Shown here in pieces: positions 60,583 through 64,000 of a DNA stretch of 64,000 bases. The position numbers and the translations under genes are program-made. The notes under the pieces were generated by a model. The model saw nothing but the letters and a program-made list of their open reading frames with translations, was not told where the DNA came from and searched no databases. This DNA is from Paraferrimonas sedimenticola (GTDB lineage Bacteria > Pseudomonadota > Gammaproteobacteria > Enterobacterales > Shewanellaceae), in assembly GCF_002282855.1 (NCBI RefSeq), contig NZ_NRIR01000002.1:186001-250000 (forward strand), read 5' to 3'. Each line of letters begins with the position of its first letter. Position 1 is the first letter of the stretch.

Positions 60583-63405
60583 TTAGAGCATTGGCTTTAA
60601 GAATCTAGCCGTGTGGGAGTGCTCGCACTCAGCTATCGCTTCTGGCGTACCTGCAACTAAGATCTCACCACCACCCGAGCCGCCTTCCGGCCCAAGGTCT
60701 ACAATCCAGTCGGCAGTTTTGATGACATCCAAGTTGTGCTCAATGACGACGATGGTATTGCCGTGATCTCGCAGACGGTGCAATACGTCGAGCAGCATTT
60801 GAATGTCCTGGAAGTGAAGGCCGGTAGTCGGTTCATCCAGAATATATAGGGTCTTGCCCGTGTCCCGTTTCGACAGCTCTTTGGCGAGCTTAACCCGCTG
60901 TGCTTCACCGCCGGAAAGCGTGGTCGCGCTTTGGCCCAAACGAATATAGCTTAGGCCTACGTCCATTAGGGTTTGCAGCTTGCGGGCAATCGCTGGTACC
61001 GCATCAAAGAAGCTTCGCGCTTCTTCCACCGTCATATCCAGCACCTGATGGATGTTCTTACCTTTGTACAGAACTTCTAAGGTTTCGCGGTTGTAGCGCT
61101 TACCGGCACAGGCATCACAAGGCACGTACACGTCGGGCAGGAAGTGCATTTCTACTTTGATGACACCGTCGCCCTGACAGGCTTCGCAACGACCGCCTTT
61201 GACGTTAAAGGAGAAACGGCCGGGTTTATAACCGCGACTGCGGCTTTCCTGAGTGGCGGCAAATAGCTCGCGGATCGGGGTAAATATTCCGGTGTAAGTC
61301 GCGGGATTTGAACGAGGTGTACGACCAATTGGGCTTTGGTCGATGTCCACTACCTTATCGCACTGCTCCATGCCTTCTACCTTGGTGTAAGGCGCAGGCT
61401 CGTCATTGACCGCTTTGTTCAATACCTTGTGGGCGATGCGATAAAAGGTGTCGTTGATTAGAGTGGACTTACCCGAGCCTGATACGCCAGTGACGCAGGT
61501 AAGCAAACCCACAGGGATCGACAAGTCCACCGCCTTGAGATTGTTACCACTAGCGCCAAACAGTTTAATTTGCTGGTCTGGGTCCATTGGCGTGCGCTCA
61601 CTAGGCACAGCAATCGACTTCTTACCGGATAGGTATTGACCAGTCAGTGAGTCCTCACTGTTTAAAATATCAGCAAGGGCGCCGCTAGCGACTACTTCAC
61701 CGCCGTGAACACCGGCACCAGGGCCAATATCAATCACGTGATCCGCCAGACGAATGGCATCTTCATCGTGCTCAACTACCAGCACTGTGTTACCCAAATC
61801 GCGCAAGTGCAGCAGGGTTTTCAGTAGTCGCTCGTTGTCCCTTTGGTGCAATCCAATAGAGGGTTCGTCGAGTACGTACATCACACCGACTAAGCCCGCG
61901 CCAATTTGGCTGGCCAAGCGAATACGCTGCGCCTCACCGCCGGAAAGGGTTTCGGCGCTGCGAGATAAGGTCAGGTAGTTAAGACCGACGTTGACCAAGA
62001 AGCCCAAGCGATCGCCAATCTCTTTTAGAATTTTGGCGGCGATTTGGGCGCGTTGACCGGTCAACGCCAGGCTTTCAAAGTACTGACATGCTTGGCCAAT
62101 CGACCAATTACTGACTTCGGGCAGATTGACGTCATCGATGAATACATTGCGCGCTTCTTCGCGCAAACGGCTGCCACCGCAGGCTTTACAGGCTTGGGTT
62201 GATACGTACTTGGCCAGCTCTTCGCGTACCGCGTTGGACTCGGTTTCGCGATAGCGGCGCTCCATATTGTTCAGAATGCCTTCAAAGGGATGGTTGCGCA
62301 CCACCACGTCACCGCGGTCGTTCATGTAGCGGAAGTTAATCTTCTCGCGCCCAGAACCATAGAGCACCACTTTCTTAGCTTTGTCGCTCAGTTCAGAGTA
62401 GGGCGCTTCAATGTCGAATAGATAGTGCTCCGCCAATGAGGTCAGCATCTGGAAGTAGTAAAAGTTGCGGCGATCCCAGCCGCGCACCGCGCCGCCGGCC
62501 AAGCTTAGGTCTTCATTGGTGACCACTCGGTTTTCGTCAAAAAACTGCTGTACGCCCAAACCATCGCAAGTACCACAAGCGCCGGCGGGATTGTTAAAAG
62601 AGAAAATCCGTGGCTCGAGTTCGGTCACCGAATAGCCACAATGCGGACAGGCGAAGTTGGCCGAAAATACCAAAGGCTCTGACGCGTCCTCGCCCATTTC
62701 CACCACGTGCACCACACCGCCAGCAAGCTCGAGGGCGGTTTCAAAGGACTCCGCCAGACGTTGCTTGATGTCTGGACGCACCTTAAAGCGGTCGACCACC
62801 ACTTCGATGGTGTGTTTAACGTGCAAGTCCAGCTCAGGTGGATCCGAGAGGTCGTGCACCTCGCCATCGATTCGAGCGCGAATGTAGCCCTGCGCCGCTA
62901 GTGAGTCGAGTAGCTTAACGTGCTCGCCTTTACGGGCTTTGACCACTGGGGCTAAAAGCATTTGGCGACTGTCTGCGGGTAGCTCTAATACCTTGTCGAC
63001 CATTTGGCTGACGGTTTGTGCGGTCAGTGCTTGTCCGTGAGTTGGACAGCGAGGTTCACCCACGCGAGCGAACAATAAACGCAGATAGTCGTGGATCTCT
63101 GTAATGGTACCCACGGTAGAACGGGGGTTGTGGCTGGTGGACTTCTGTTCGATAGAAATCGCAGGGCTTAAGCCTTCGATATGATCCACATCGGGCTTTT
63201 CCATCAAACTCAAAAACTGACGAGCGTAGGCTGACAAGGATTCAACGTAGCGACGCTGACCCTCTGCGTACAGAGTATCAAATGCCAACGACGACTTGCC
63301 CGAGCCTGAAAGGCCTGTGATCACAATGAGCTTATCGCGAGGAATGCTGAGATTGATGTTCTTAAGATTGTGGGTGCGAGCGCCCCGTACGTCTATCTTA
63401 TCCAT
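60583..63405 (-). CDS. uvrA: Excinuclease ABC subunit A
   Basis: UvrA is the DNA-damage sensor of nucleotide excision repair. The 940-residue protein has two ABC ATPase modules: Walker [17 protein letters not shown] near residue 31 and [11 protein letters not shown] near 640, and signatures [13 protein letters not shown] and [13 protein letters not shown]. Zinc cysteines are at CPHCG/CGTCDG and [18 protein letters not shown]. Length equals E. coli UvrA. No LexA box was found upstream, so SOS control is not evident. Confidence 0.98.
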   Translation of the reverse strand: MDKIDVRGARTHNLKNINLSIPRDKLIVITGLSGSGKSSLAFDTLYAEGQRRYVESLSAYARQFLSLMEKPDVDHIEGLSPAISIEQKSTSHNPRSTVGTITEIHDYLRLLFARVGEPRCPTHGQALTAQTVSQMVDKVLELPADSRQMLLAPVVKARKGEHVKLLDSLAAQGYIRARIDGEVHDLSDPPELDLHVKHTIEVVVDRFKVRPDIKQRLAESFETALELAGGVVHVVEMGEDASEPLVFSANFACPHCGYSVTELEPRIFSFNNPAGACGTCDGLGVQQFFDENRVVTNEDLSLAGGAVRGWDRRNFYYFQMLTSLAEHYLFDIEAPYSELSDKAKKVVLYGSGREKINFRYMNDRGDVVVRNHPFEGILNNMERRYRETESNAVREELAKYVSTQACKACGGSRLREEARNVFIDDVNLPEVSNWSIGQACQYFESLALTGQRAQIAAKILKEIGDRLGFLVNVGLNYLTLSRSAETLSGGEAQRIRLASQIGAGLVGVMYVLDEPSIGLHQRDNERLLKTLLHLRDLGNTVLVVEHDEDAIRLADHVIDIGPGAGVHGGEVVASGALADILNSEDSLTGQYLSGKKSIAVPSERTPMDPDQQIKLFGASGNNLKAVDLSIPVGLLTCVTGVSGSGKSTLINDTFYRIAHKVLNKAVNDEPAPYTKVEGMEQCDKVVDIDQSPIGRTPRSNPATYTGIFTPIRELFAATQESRSRGYKPGRFSFNVKGGRCEACQGDGVIKVEMHFLPDVYVPCDACAGKRYNRETLEVLYKGKNIHQVLDMTVEEARSFFDAVPAIARKLQTLMDVGLSYIRLGQSATTLSGGEAQRVKLAKELSKRDTGKTLYILDEPTTGLHFQDIQMLLDVLHRLRDHGNTIVVIEHNLDVIKTADWIVDLGPEGGSGGGEILVAGTPEAIAECEHSHTARFLKPML

Positions 63406-63614
63406 AGCACCAATGAGCCAAAACGAGAAAACCCCCAGTATCGCACGAACCGCCTTTTGGGATCACCACTTATCTGATAACGTGAGTAAATCCGAGAAGT
63501 TAGCTCAAGTATCTGGCTGAATCGTCTTCAGCGGTAGGATCAAGCCCCTGAAACTGCTAACATCGCGCCCCTATCGAACCATAAATTTCATCAAGAAAAT
63601 AAAGGAAGCTAGCC

Positions 63615-64000
63615 ATGTCGGCCAATGGACTCTCCGGTCTGGAGCGTAAAGTCGCCATAACCTTAGCCAGCGTATTCGGCCTGCGTATGATGGGCCTTTT
63701 CATGATTCTGCCTGTCTTTGCTTTGTACGCCACTCACTTAGAAGGGATCACGCCATTTTGGGTAGGTGTCGCAATTGGCGCTTATGGCTTGACTCAGGCC
63801 ATGCTGCAAATTCCTATGGGAGTCTTGTCAGACCGTTGGGGGCGCAAACCCGTCATCCTTTTGGGCCTGAGTATCTTTGCGCTTGGTAGCTTGGTCGCCG
63901 CCAACGCCGATACCATTTATGAAGTCGTGATAGGTCGAGCGTTGCAAGGCATGGGGGCAATTGCGTCTGCGGTACTAGCCTTGGCTGCCGATTTAACCCG
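63615..64000 (+). CDS. MFS transporter (3' end outside window)
   Basis: The first 128 codons of a major facilitator superfamily protein: four hydrophobic segments, FGLRMMGLFMILPVFALY in the first helix and the loop 2-3 motif A as GVLSDRWGRKPVI. It resembles drug-efflux-type MFS proteins such as YajR, but the substrate cannot be stated. AAGGAAG precedes the ATG. Divergent from uvrA, as in Shewanella, where ssb follows. Confidence 0.9.
   Translation, partial: MSANGLSGLERKVAITLASVFGLRMMGLFMILPVFALYATHLEGITPFWVGVAIGAYGLTQAMLQIPMGVLSDRWGRKPVILLGLSIFALGSLVAANADTIYEVVIGRALQGMGAIASAVLALAADLT

Noticed and set aside
63517-63531. Possible LexA/SOS box upstream of uvrA
   Set aside because: The best match is CTG-N9-CAG; gammaproteobacterial LexA needs CTG-N10-CAG with a T/A-rich core, so this is not a site.

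Overview
The window is a stretch of gammaproteobacterial chromosome of about 50% G+C by eye. The gene neighbourhoods match the Alteromonadales, on the Shewanella/Ferrimonas side: rho–trxA–rhlB–ppx; ubiE–ubiJ–ubiB–tatABC–GGDEF–hemB; hslU–hslV–ftsN–argS–priA–rpmE; metJ–metB–metL–metF; and uvrA next to an MFS gene. This placement rests on remembered gene order and protein likeness; no search was run. No rRNA, tRNA, insertion sequence, prophage or CRISPR array was seen.

Layout. 1-8.2 kb: the 3' part of a large GGDEF-EAL sensor, a patatin outer-membrane (type Vd-like) autotransporter, acnB and rsd. 8.2-8.7 kb: the only long non-coding stretch, with a good candidate for an unannotated small RNA. 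8.7-14.5 kb: hemE, fre, ubiD, a small Trp/Tyr/Gly-rich exported protein, rho and trxA. 14.7-16.9 kb: rhlB and a short Ppx/GppA phosphatase. 16.9-25.5 kb: a tightly packed minus-strand block ubiE-ubiJ-ubiB-tatA-tatB-tatC-unknown-diguanylate cyclase-hemB-periplasmic thioredoxin. It has no visible internal terminator and joins quinone synthesis, Tat export, c-di-GMP and haem synthesis. 25.6-36.6 kb: a ureohydrolase, rraA, a DUF971 gene, a DASS transporter, hslUV (with an excellent sigma-32 promoter), ftsN, argS, priA and rpmE.

36.8-45.8 kb: a short malic enzyme followed by a complete arnBCADTEF set for adding 4-amino-4-deoxy-L-arabinose to lipid A. 45.9-51 kb: the methionine regulon metJ/metB-metL/metF, with MetJ operators visible in both control regions. 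51-64 kb: cpdB, DUF3429, deaD, an M28 peptidase lipoprotein, a penicillin-acylase-family protein, an exported protein of unknown role, uvrA, and the start of an MFS transporter cut by the window edge.

I did not find a clearly new multi-gene system. The points most worth a second look are the small-RNA candidate upstream of rsd, the unknown exported proteins at 12.1, 20.4 and 58.9 kb, the linked ubi/tat/c-di-GMP/hem block, the arn operon in this backbone, and a hairpin that ends exactly on the cpdB start codon.
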